Shown here: positions 7,232 through 14,352 of the stretch, piece by piece | Position numbering within the stretch: the stretch's first letter is position 1 | Layout: every line of letters starts with the position of its first letter | Assembly: GCA_965365655.1 (NCBI GenBank) | Contig: CBDUCN010000027.1 | Location: 1 to 25,878 of the forward strand | Length of the DNA: 25,878 nt | Direction of reading: 5' to 3' | DNA from: JBFHNV01 sp965365655 | GTDB lineage: Bacteria > Pseudomonadota > Gammaproteobacteria > HK1 | Translations under genes and position numbers: made by a program | The notes under the pieces: generated by a model | The model's input: the letters and a program-made list of their open reading frames with translations, nothing else | Told to the model about the DNA's origin: nothing | Databases searched by the model: none

Positions 7232-7606
7232 TCAGGCGATCCGGGTGCCGTTCTCCACCGCGAACGTGGGCTCGAGCAGCACCACGCCGTGCGCGTCGCT
7301 GACCGCGCCGAGCACCAGCACCTCGGACTTCACGCCGGCGACGCGCTTGGGCGGGAAGTTCAGCACCGCGACCACCTGGCGCCCGACCAGCTCGTCGGCG
7401 CCGTAGTTCGCGGTGATCTGCGCCGACGACGTCTTCACGCCGAACGGCCCGAAATCGATCGCGAGGCGGTACGCGGGCACGCGCGCCTTCGGATTGAGCT
7501 CCGCCTCGAGCACGGTGCCGGTGCGGATCTCGACGCCGACGAAGTGCGCGAAATCGATCGCCGGAAGCGCATCCTCAGAGGCCGGCGCGTCGTCGTTTAC
7601 GCTCAT
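7232..7606 (-). CDS. csaA: CsaA-like tRNA-binding domain protein
   Basis: A 124-residue protein made almost entirely of one tRNA-binding (EMAP/Trbp111-like OB-fold) domain, about residues 18-124. It shows the typical FVGVEIRTGTVLEAE beginning, RLAIDFGPFGVKTSSAQIT (47-65) and the end segment VLLEPTFAVENGTRIA. The roughly 110-residue CsaA proteins form dimers and are described as export-related chaperones; the domain itself binds RNA. The first 17 residues are an acidic, Ala-rich extension. It starts 25 bases after the gpmI stop on the same strand and has a good Shine-Dalgarno sequence, so it is probably co-transcribed with gpmI. The CsaA assignment is firm at the domain level; the cellular role is inferred. 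Confidence 0.88.
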   Translation of the reverse strand: MSVNDDAPASEDALPAIDFAHFVGVEIRTGTVLEAELNPKARVPAYRLAIDFGPFGVKTSSAQITANYGADELVGRQVVAVLNFPPKRVAGVKSEVLVLGAVSDAHGVVLLEPTFAVENGTRIA

Positions 7607-7611
7607 GCAGT

Positions 7612-7617
7612 CTCCTC
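7612..7617 (-). promoter_or_regulatory. Shine-Dalgarno sequence of csaA
   Basis: On the minus strand GAGGAG lies 5 bases before the ATG at 7606. It supports this start and translation from an internal position of a gpmI-csaA transcript. Confidence 0.7.
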
Positions 7618-7631
7618 GCGCGGTGCGCCGG

Positions 7632-9284
7632 TCAGTCCCACTCGATGAGGCTGGGCGCGTAGTCCGGCGGCGCCTCGAAGCCCAGCAGCTCCAGCAGCGT
7701 GGGCGCGACGTTGGCCAGGCCCGCGTCGTTCAGCCCCTCGCGCAGCCGGTAGCCGCGCGCGCCCTGCTCCCAGATCACGAAGCGCACCGGGTTCAGCGAG
7801 TGCGAAGTCTTCCAGCGCGGCCGGCCGTCGCGCAGCTGCGGGCTGCCGTCCGCGTCGCGCTCCACCATCTCGTCGGCATTGCCGTGATCGGCGGTCACCA
7901 GCAGGCAGCCGCCGGCGCGGCGCACCGCGTTCCAGACGCGGCCCACCGCGATGTCGATGGCCTCCAGGGCCACGATTGCCGCCTCCAGGGAGCCGGTGTG
8001 GCCCACCATGTCGCCGCCCGCGAAGTTCGCGCGCAGGAACCGGTAACGTCCCTCGTCCAGGGCCGCGACGATCGCATCGGCGGTCTCCGCGGACTTCATC
8101 CACGGCCGCTGGTCGAACGGGACCCGGTCGGACGGGATCTCCTGGTACGTCTCGAGCGCGTCGTCGAACTTCGATGCCCGGTTGCCGTTCCAGAAGTAGG
8201 TCACGTGCCCGAACTTCTGGGTCTCGGCGCACGCGAACTGCGCGAGCCCGGCGCGCGCGAGCCGCTCGCTCACGGTGCCGCCCAGGGTCTCCGGCTGCAC
8301 CAGGTAGTGCGCGGGAATCTTCAGGTCGCCGTCGTACTCCACCATGCCGAGCAGCAGCACGTCCGGGCGCCGGCCGCGGTCGAAGCGATCGAAGCCGTCG
8401 CCCTCGGTGAACGCGCGGCAGATCTCCTGCGCGCGATCGCCGCGGAAGTTGAACACGATCACCGCGTCGCCGTCGCGCACCGGACCCACGGGCTCACCGG
8501 CTGCGTCGACCACGGTGAACGGCGGGAGGTTCTGGTCGCTGATGCCGGGCGTGTCGCCACGCGCGGCCTCGATGGCCTCCATGGCGGAGCCGGCGCCGCG
8601 CGCGGTGCCGAGCACGTGAGCGCGCCAACCGGCCTCCACCACGGACCAGTTGGCCTCGTAGCGATCCATCGTCGTCACCATGCGCCCGCCGCCGGACGCG
8701 ATCGCGGCGTCCAGACCCTTGCCGCGCAGCTCGTCCAGCTTCGCCTCGAGGCGCGCCACGTACTCCCCGGCGCTGTGATCGGGAACGTCGCGGCCGTCCA
8801 GAAGCACGTGCACCCGCACGCGCCCGACGCCGTCCGCGTGGGCGCGGTCCAGCAGGCGCTCGAGATGCTCGATGCTGGAATGCACGTTGCCGTCGGACAG
8901 CAGGCCGATGAAGTGCAGCGTGGCGCCGTTCGCGACCCGTGCGACCGCGCGCTGCCATTCCTCGCCCCACACCGCGCCGCTGTCGAAGGCCTTCTGGATG
9001 CACTTCGCGCCCTGGTCGAACACGCGCCCGGCGCCGAGGATGTTGTGGCCCACCTCCGAGTTGCCCATGTCCTTGTCCGACAGCAGGCCCACGGCCGGGC
9101 CGTGCGCGCGCAGCGTGCGCGCCTGGCCCTGTGCGGCGAGCGCGTCCAGCACCGGCGTGCGCGCGAGCGCGACCGCGTCGAACTCGTCGCCGCGGCCCTC
9201 GCCGACGCCGTCCAGGATGAGCAGCACCAGCGGGCCCGCGGGCTGGCGGTCAGCGGCGGCGGTGACGAGGTCGTTCGATGGCAT
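7632..9284 (-). CDS. gpmI: 2,3-bisphosphoglycerate-independent phosphoglycerate mutase, long form
   Basis: A 550-residue alkaline-phosphatase-superfamily enzyme that interconverts 3- and 2-phosphoglycerate in glycolysis and gluconeogenesis, using two metal ions and a phosphoserine. Metal ligand Asp25 is in LLILDGVG, and the catalytic serine is Ser76 in KDMGNSEVGH. Further markers are LLDGRDVPDHSA, GGGRMVTTMDRYEANWSVV, VIVFNFRGDRAQEI, the metal-binding NFAGGDMVGHTG, and TADHGNADEM followed by TSHSLNPV near the C-terminus. At about 550 residues it exceeds the E. coli enzyme (514). The LGAGRVFDQGAK and DRYEANW segments recall the longer form known from plants and kinetoplastids. ATG 9284 was chosen because the upstream in-frame extension is low-complexity. 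A possible -10 box (TACAGT, minus strand, 9363-9368) lies 78 bases upstream. Confidence 0.95.
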   Translation of the reverse strand: MPSNDLVTAAADRQPAGPLVLLILDGVGEGRGDEFDAVALARTPVLDALAAQGQARTLRAHGPAVGLLSDKDMGNSEVGHNILGAGRVFDQGAKCIQKAFDSGAVWGEEWQRAVARVANGATLHFIGLLSDGNVHSSIEHLERLLDRAHADGVGRVRVHVLLDGRDVPDHSAGEYVARLEAKLDELRGKGLDAAIASGGGRMVTTMDRYEANWSVVEAGWRAHVLGTARGAGSAMEAIEAARGDTPGISDQNLPPFTVVDAAGEPVGPVRDGDAVIVFNFRGDRAQEICRAFTEGDGFDRFDRGRRPDVLLLGMVEYDGDLKIPAHYLVQPETLGGTVSERLARAGLAQFACAETQKFGHVTYFWNGNRASKFDDALETYQEIPSDRVPFDQRPWMKSAETADAIVAALDEGRYRFLRANFAGGDMVGHTGSLEAAIVALEAIDIAVGRVWNAVRRAGGCLLVTADHGNADEMVERDADGSPQLRDGRPRWKTSHSLNPVRFVIWEQGARGYRLREGLNDAGLANVAPTLLELLGFEAPPDYAPSLIEWD

Positions 9285-9577
9285 GCGCTGGCGCCTCCGG
9301 GCGCGGGGACTTCGGTTTCGAGCACGCCGGCGCGACGCGGGAGTGCGATGGAACGGGCCGAGACTGTAATGAGGCGTCGCCGGGAAGGCTACACTTCGCG
9401 GTCGCCGCGGCGCGTGACGGCCAGCGCCGTGGCTCCGCCCTCCCGCCAGCGTCAGATGCATCGCCACACCGCCCTCCCCGCTGCGTCGCCGAGACCGCAC
9501 CTGCCGCCGCGCGGCGCGTGGGCCGGCCTGCCGTGCGGGTGCCGTGGCGGCGCGGGCGCCCGCGCCGGGGCCGCGGC
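9285..9577. other. Divergent intergenic region between gpmI and a CDP-alcohol phosphatidyltransferase
   Basis: This 293-base stretch contains no credible gene. TACACT at 9390-9395 on the plus strand and TACAGT (minus strand, 9363-9368) are candidate -10 boxes for the two divergent genes; neither has a convincing -35 box. The sequence between 9396 and 9577 is Arg/Pro-coding-like GC-rich DNA in every frame and shows no conserved peptide. The long plus-strand leader is unexplained. Confidence 0.4.
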
Positions 9578-10183
9578 ATGAGCCACGACACCTGGATCCA
9601 CCGCATCGCACGCCGCGCGGTCCGGCCGCTCGCCGCAACCGCGGTGACCCCGAACCACCTGACCGCCGCGCGGCTCGTGAGCGGCGTCGTCGCCGCCGCG
9701 CTGCTGTGCGTGGGCGACGCGCCCTGGACCTGGGCGGGCGCGGCGCTGTTCCTGTTCTCGATGCTGCTGGATCGCGCGGACGGCGAGCTCGCGCGCCTCA
9801 CCGGGCGGCACTCGGCCTTCGGCCACCGCTTCGACCTGTGGACCGACGCGGTGTGCGACACCGCGGTGGTGCTGTCTCTGGGAATCGCGCAGCGCGCGGG
9901 GCACTTCGGGCACTGGGCGCCGCTGATGGGCCTGCTCGCCGCCGCCAGCGTCGCGCTGATCTTCGTGCACGTGCTGGCGACGGACCGGCGCCTCGGGCCC
10001 GGCAGCGTGATGTTCCAGGCCACGGCGGGCTTCGACCCCGACGACGCCATCGCGATCGTGCCGCTGGCGCTGGCGCTGGGCGCCGGGGACTGGGTGCTGG
10101 CCGCCGCGGCGGTCGCGGCGCCGGTGGCCGCGGCGGTGGTGGTGTGGCACCTGCGCCGCCTGGTCGCGGAACGCGGCGGCTGA
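9578..10183 (+). CDS. CDP-alcohol phosphatidyltransferase family membrane protein
   Basis: A 201-residue integral membrane enzyme with the full CDP-alcohol phosphatidyltransferase signature D-x2-DG-x2-AR-x8-G-x3-D-x3-D: Asp65, Asp68-Gly69, Ala72-Arg73, Gly82, Asp86 and Asp90, within the stretch LLDRADGELARLTGR and onward. The family moves a phosphatidyl or similar group from a CDP-linked donor to an alcohol, using two metal ions held by the aspartates. About six hydrophobic segments are visible. The acceptor alcohol cannot be read from the sequence. ATG 9578 gives MSHDTWIHRI; upstream in-frame residues look non-coding. A paralogue faces it tail to tail, with 10 bases between the two stop codons. 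The pair share RPLA-x-T-x-V-x-PNH at the start and an AGF-x3-D segment late in the protein. Confidence 0.88.
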   Translation: MSHDTWIHRIARRAVRPLAATAVTPNHLTAARLVSGVVAAALLCVGDAPWTWAGAALFLFSMLLDRADGELARLTGRHSAFGHRFDLWTDAVCDTAVVLSLGIAQRAGHFGHWAPLMGLLAAASVALIFVHVLATDRRLGPGSVMFQATAGFDPDDAIAIVPLALALGAGDWVLAAAAVAAPVAAAVVVWHLRRLVAERGG

Positions 10184-10193
10184 CGGCGCCGTA

Positions 10194-10808
10194 TCAGCCG
10201 CCGCGCGGCGCGGCGCGCGCCCGGCGCAGGCAGAGCAGCGAGTACGCGAGATACGCCACGACGCCGATGCACGCGAGCACGAAGAAGGGCGCGAGCAGGC
10301 CGGCCCAGGTGACCGGCGCCAGCAGGTAGATGCCGTCCTCCAGCTCGAAGCCGGCGGCGCTCGGATAGCGCACCGTGCCGCCGCCGCGCGCGCGATCGAT
10401 GCTCACGTTCACCCACATGGTCAGCACCGCGCCGGCGGCGGCGACGGCGCCCAGCGCGAATGCCCATGCGCCCAGCGCGCCGTGCGACAGCCCGAGCGCC
10501 ATGCACGCGAACAGCGCGCCGTAGCTCGCACCGCCGGCGAGATAGTCCAGCCAGTAGCCGAGGCGCGAGGTGCGCCCGGTCTCGCGCGCGAGCTCGCCGT
10601 CGACGTGGTCCAGGAAGCGTGCCAGCACGAACAGCGCGGCCCCGACGCCGGCGTCGCCGGCATCGCCGGTCGCGAACAGCGCCGCGCCGCCCAGCCCCAG
10701 CACCGCGGTGAGCACGGACACGTGGTTGGGGTGCACGGGCGTGCGCGCAAGCGGGCGCACCAGCATCCGGGCGAGGCGCTGGTCGTAGGGCGGCGGCGCG
10801 GCGCTCAC
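10194..10808 (-). CDS. CDP-alcohol phosphatidyltransferase family protein with altered catalytic motif
   Basis: A 204-residue membrane protein paralogous to the convergent gene at 9578-10183. The signature is present except for its last residue: Asp67, Asp70-Gly71, Ala74-Arg75, Gly84 and Asp88 are all in place, but the fourth aspartate position is Gly92 (WLDYLAGGASYG). In solved members this aspartate is a metal ligand and the proposed catalytic base, so activity or mechanism may be altered. Several hydrophobic segments follow. It starts with GTG at 10808, and its first bases form GTGA with the stop of the upstream 369-residue gene, which indicates translational coupling. It is therefore the last gene of the waaA operon, and its role is probably in the envelope. 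Substrate unknown. Confidence 0.85.
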   Translation of the reverse strand: MSAAPPPYDQRLARMLVRPLARTPVHPNHVSVLTAVLGLGGAALFATGDAGDAGVGAALFVLARFLDHVDGELARETGRTSRLGYWLDYLAGGASYGALFACMALGLSHGALGAWAFALGAVAAAGAVLTMWVNVSIDRARGGGTVRYPSAAGFELEDGIYLLAPVTWAGLLAPFFVLACIGVVAYLAYSLLCLRRARAAPRGG

Positions 10809-11914
10809 CGCAGCATCCAGCCGAACAGCCGCGCGAACAGTCCCTTGCGCGGCGCCGGGCGCGGCGCTTCCTCGCGCGGCATGAACACCTTCACCTGCTC
10901 CATCGCCACCTGCGTGGCCTCTTCCTGTATCGCCTCCACCGACAGCTCGAACTCGCGCTCGGCATTCGTCATCAGCCGCGTGAGCACCAGCTTGTTGTCA
11001 CGCTTGCAGGCGTCGAACAGGCGCCGGATCTCGCCGCGGATGCGCGCGGACAGCGCCTGCGAGCTGACCGCGCCGCCGCTGCGCCGGAACAGGCTGTAGA
11101 TCTGCTGCTTGCCGTAGTACGAGTAGAAGGACGCGACCTCGATCAGCAGGTTGCGCGCCGCGAGCAGCAGCACGCCGTCCACGTGCCGCGCGAGGTAGCT
11201 GTTGCCGACGGCCTCGAACAGGGTGTTCACGCACGCGATGAGCTCGTTGGTGGGTACGAACATCACCTCGCTGTTGACCATGAAGATGCCGTCGACGGTG
11301 CGCTCCACCTGGTGCATCTGGGCGTGGAACTCGTACAGGCGGTTCACCACCCGCTCCACCTCGTGGATGTAGTGGATGCCCAGGATGCGGTTCAGCTCCT
11401 TGGCCCGCGCGCTGGCCGTCAGGATCATGTCGTGGAGCTGGTGCAGCTCGTCGCGGGTGAACTCGTCCACCGCGCTGTCGCGCAGGTAGGTGTTGGCATT
11501 GCTGAGCGCACCGCGGATCTGCTCCTGGTAGTCGCGCAGACGCACCAGGTCGTCGGCGCTCAGCGCGGCGCGCTCCGCCTTCTCGCCGAAGTCCCGCGAC
11601 AGCACGTTGCCCGGCGAGTGCACGTTGACCAGGTCGTTGAAGGTCTCGTAACCGCCCACCGCCTCGGCCAGCAGGTAGATCGCGCGCAGATCCTCGTTGT
11701 CCGGCACGAAGGTGCGCTCCGACGCGGGCCGCGGCGGGCGCACGGTGCGCTCGGGGCCCAGCTCCTCGTGGACCAGGGCCAGGGTGCTGTCGAACAGCTC
11801 CTGGGTCTGGTCGCTGACCTCGCCCACGCGGACGCGGTCGCCGCGCCCCACCCGCGCCACGTCGGCGAGATCGAGGGGCGCCGGGCCCGCCGGCGCGCTG
11901 TCGGCCTCAGGCAT
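10805..11914 (-). CDS. Unrecognised 369-residue helical protein in the waaA operon
   Basis: I do not recognise this protein. It has no signal peptide or transmembrane segment. The first 70 residues are acidic and Pro/Ala-rich, apparently disordered. Residues about 75-345 look almost wholly alpha-helical, with regular Leu/Ile/Val spacing and many Glu/Arg pairs (LVRLRDYQEQIRGALSNANTY, KELNRILGIHYIHEVERVVNRLYEFHAQM). The C-terminus is a Pro/Arg linker followed by KGLFARLFGWMLR, which would form a basic amphipathic helix able to lie on a membrane. Its ATG overlaps the waaA stop by 8 bases, and its stop overlaps the GTG of the next gene. This places it firmly between waaA and a phosphatidyltransferase in one operon. 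A link to lipid A/Kdo or phospholipid work at the inner membrane is inference from position only. Confidence 0.8.
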   Translation of the reverse strand: MPEADSAPAGPAPLDLADVARVGRGDRVRVGEVSDQTQELFDSTLALVHEELGPERTVRPPRPASERTFVPDNEDLRAIYLLAEAVGGYETFNDLVNVHSPGNVLSRDFGEKAERAALSADDLVRLRDYQEQIRGALSNANTYLRDSAVDEFTRDELHQLHDMILTASARAKELNRILGIHYIHEVERVVNRLYEFHAQMHQVERTVDGIFMVNSEVMFVPTNELIACVNTLFEAVGNSYLARHVDGVLLLAARNLLIEVASFYSYYGKQQIYSLFRRSGGAVSSQALSARIRGEIRRLFDACKRDNKLVLTRLMTNAEREFELSVEAIQEEATQVAMEQVKVFMPREEAPRPAPRKGLFARLFGWMLR

Positions 11915-13196
11915 CGCGTGCCCCGAGGTGCTGGTCGATCAGGGTCATCATCCGGTCCCGTGCGCCGCGGTTGCGCTCCACGAATTGCCTTCCTCGGTCG
12001 CCGGCATTGTGCCGCAGGTTGGCATCGCTCAGCAGCGTCAGTGCGCGCTCGCCCAGCTCACGCTCGTCGGCCACCTGCCACGCGGCGCCGGCGTCCAGCA
12101 GCCGGGCGCTGATCTCGGCGAAGTTGAACACGTGCGGACCGAACAGCACCGGCAGGCCCAGCGCCGCGGGCTCGAGCAGATTGTGTCCGCCGGTGGGCAC
12201 CAGGGACCCGCCCACGAAGGCCACGTCGGAGGCGGCGTAGAGCAGCGGCAGCTCGCCCATGCTGTCGCCCACGTACACGTCCACGCCGTCGAAGCTCGCC
12301 GGCGTGCGCGAGCGCAGCGCCGTCGCGTAGCCCCGGCGCCGGCACAGCGCCGCGGCGGCCGCGAAGCGCTCCGGATGGCGCGGCACCAGCAGCAGCAGGC
12401 ATTGCGGGATGCGATCGAGCACCCGGGCATACGCGTCCAGCACCCGCGCGTCCTCGCCCTCGTGGGTGCTCGCGGCGATGAACACGCTGCGCTGCGAGCC
12501 GAAGCGCCGTCGCAGCACCTGCGCCTCCTCGCGCAGCGAGGCCGGCAGGTGCAGGTCGAACTTCACGCTGCCGGTCACGTGCACGCTGTCCGGCGCCGCG
12601 CCCAGCGCGAGCATGCGCGTCGCGTCGGCCTGGCTCTGCGCCGCGATGGCGGACACGCAGGCCAGCATCTCCCGGGTCAGCGCCGACACCGCGCGGTAGC
12701 CCTTCGCGGAGCGCGCCGACAGGCGCACGTTGAGCAGCACCACCGGGATCCCCCGCGCACGGCAGCCGGCGAACAGGTTCGGCCACAGCTCGGTCTCCAT
12801 CACCAGCAGCGCCCGCGGGCGCACCCGGTCCAGCACGTGCCCCACCAGCGGCGGCAGGTCATAGGGCAGGTAGCAGTGCGCCACCGTGTCGCCCAGGGCC
12901 TGGCGCACCCGGTCGCGGCCGGTGGGCGTGGTCGTGGTCACCAGCAGCGGGCACCCGGGGTGGCGCTCCGCCAGCGCGCGGGCCAGCGGCACCGCGGCCT
13001 GCGCCTCGCCCACCGACACGGCGTGGATCCAGATGGGCGGGCGATCGAAGCGCGGCGCGCCGAGCCCGAAGCGCTGCCCCACGTCGCGCAGGTACTGGCG
13101 GTTGGCCCGCGCCCGCCACGCGAGGCGGGCGAGGATCAGCGGCAGTGCAAGGAGGTGGAGCGCCGTGTACGCGACGCGGGCGAGGCTCACGGACAC
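11907..13196 (-). CDS. waaA: 3-deoxy-D-manno-octulosonic acid (Kdo) transferase WaaA
   Basis: A 429-residue GT-B glycosyltransferase of the inner membrane that transfers Kdo from CMP-Kdo to lipid IVA, starting the lipopolysaccharide core. The N-terminus has a single membrane anchor (about residues 8-25, TALHLLALPLILARL). It is followed by RFG, IHAVSVGEAQAA with the likely catalytic Glu64, TTTTPTGRDRV, LVMETELWPN, LLNVRLSARS and, in the C-terminal donor-binding domain, FVGGSLVPTGGHNLLEPA. Length matches E. coli WaaA (425). GTG at 13196 is taken as the start; a second GTG two codons later is equally possible. No Shine-Dalgarno sequence or -10 box is seen in the 172-base gap to hldD, so the gene is probably read from the hldE promoter. 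Confidence 0.95.
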   Translation of the reverse strand: MSVSLARVAYTALHLLALPLILARLAWRARANRQYLRDVGQRFGLGAPRFDRPPIWIHAVSVGEAQAAVPLARALAERHPGCPLLVTTTTPTGRDRVRQALGDTVAHCYLPYDLPPLVGHVLDRVRPRALLVMETELWPNLFAGCRARGIPVVLLNVRLSARSAKGYRAVSALTREMLACVSAIAAQSQADATRMLALGAAPDSVHVTGSVKFDLHLPASLREEAQVLRRRFGSQRSVFIAASTHEGEDARVLDAYARVLDRIPQCLLLLVPRHPERFAAAAALCRRRGYATALRSRTPASFDGVDVYVGDSMGELPLLYAASDVAFVGGSLVPTGGHNLLEPAALGLPVLFGPHVFNFAEISARLLDAGAAWQVADERELGERALTLLSDANLRHNAGDRGRQFVERNRGARDRMMTLIDQHLGARDA

Positions 13197-13368
13197 TCAG
13201 AGGGTGTTCGACGGCCGGGCGCCGCCGCGGCACGCACCCCGGGCGTGGCCGCCGCCGCGCCGGGGCGCGCGACCGCGCGCCCGCAGCGGCGCCCGGGAGT
13301 CCCGGCGGTGCGCCCCGGGGGCACCGCGAGCGCGTCGCAGCGGGCGTGGCGTCGGCTTCACGAATCGC

Positions 13369-14352
13369 TCAATCGTTACTGCGCCCGGGATCCTGGCGGG
13401 TCAGCCAGTCCAGGTAGCGCGCCACGCCGGCGTCGACGTCAGCGAACGCCAGATCGCAGCCGGCGCCGCGCAGCGCACTCAGGTCGGCCTCGGTGAAGCT
13501 CTGGTAGTGGCCTTCCAGGTCCTCCGGAAAGGGCACGTAGCGGATGCGCCCGCGGCCGTGCCACTGGATCACCGCGCTCGCGAGGTCGTTGAAGCTGCGG
13601 CTGCGCCCGGTGCCGACGTTGAACACGCCGCTGCACTCGGGATGATCCAGGAACCACAGGTTCACCGCGACAACGTCGTCAACGTGCACGAAGTCCCGGC
13701 GCTGCTCGCCGTCGGCGTAGCCGCCGCTGCCGCGGAACAGGCGCGCCTCCCCGGTCTCGCGCACCTGGCGGTGCAGGTGCAGCGCGACGCTGGCCATGCG
13801 GCCCTTGTGCTGCTCGCGCGGCCCGTACACGTTGAAGTAGCGAAGACCCACGACCTGCGACGCGCCGGCATCGCGCTGCACGTGACCCGAGGCGCGGCCG
13901 AACGCGTGTCGGTCGAACAGCTGCTTCGACCAGCCGTACACGTTGATCGGCCGCTCGTGCTCGCGGCGCTCGGCGAATCGATCGCCGGCGCCGTACACCG
14001 CGGCGCTGGACGCGTAGATCAGCGGGATGCCCCGCTCGCGACAGGCGTGCAGCAGCGTGCGCGAATGGCGGTAGTTCACCTGCATCACGTAGCGCCCGTT
14101 CCACTCGGTGGTGTCCGAGCACGCCCCCTGGTGGAACACCGCGCGCACGCCGTCCAGCGCGCCGGCGCCCGACTCCACGGCGCGATAGAACTCCCGCATG
14201 TCCTCGTAGTCGGCGATGTCGGCGTCGGCGATGTTGACGAACTTGTGCCCGTCCTCGAGGTCGTCCACGACCGTCACCCGCTCGCCGCGCGCGACCAGGG
14301 CGTGAACGAGGTTGCTGCCGATGAAGCCGGCGCCGCCGGTGACGACGATCAT
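13369..14352 (-). CDS. hldD: ADP-L-glycero-D-manno-heptose 6-epimerase HldD
   Basis: A 327-residue NAD(P)-dependent epimerase of the extended short-chain dehydrogenase class. It makes ADP-L-glycero-beta-D-manno-heptose, the heptose donor for the lipopolysaccharide inner core. The Rossmann motif is GGAGFIGSN (6-14). HldD-specific stretches follow: VDDLEDGHKFVNIADADIADY, HQGACSDTTEWNG, the catalytic Tyr139-x3-Lys143 in NVYGWSKQLFD, GLRYFNVYGPREQHKG, and FNVGTGRSRSFNDLA. E. coli HldD has 310 residues; the small excess lies in a loop near residue 155 (SGHVQRDAGASQ). The ATG overlaps the stop of hldE in an ATGA, so the two consecutive pathway enzymes are translationally coupled. Confidence 0.96.
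   Translation of the reverse strand: MIVVTGGAGFIGSNLVHALVARGERVTVVDDLEDGHKFVNIADADIADYEDMREFYRAVESGAGALDGVRAVFHQGACSDTTEWNGRYVMQVNYRHSRTLLHACRERGIPLIYASSAAVYGAGDRFAERREHERPINVYGWSKQLFDRHAFGRASGHVQRDAGASQVVGLRYFNVYGPREQHKGRMASVALHLHRQVRETGEARLFRGSGGYADGEQRRDFVHVDDVVAVNLWFLDHPECSGVFNVGTGRSRSFNDLASAVIQWHGRGRIRYVPFPEDLEGHYQSFTEADLSALRGAGCDLAFADVDAGVARYLDWLTRQDPGRSND

Noticed and set aside
13197..13368. Intrinsic terminator or promoter between hldD and waaA
   Set aside because: The stretch is GC-rich but shows no stem followed by a T-run on the minus strand and no TAnnnT box near waaA, so I did not list either.
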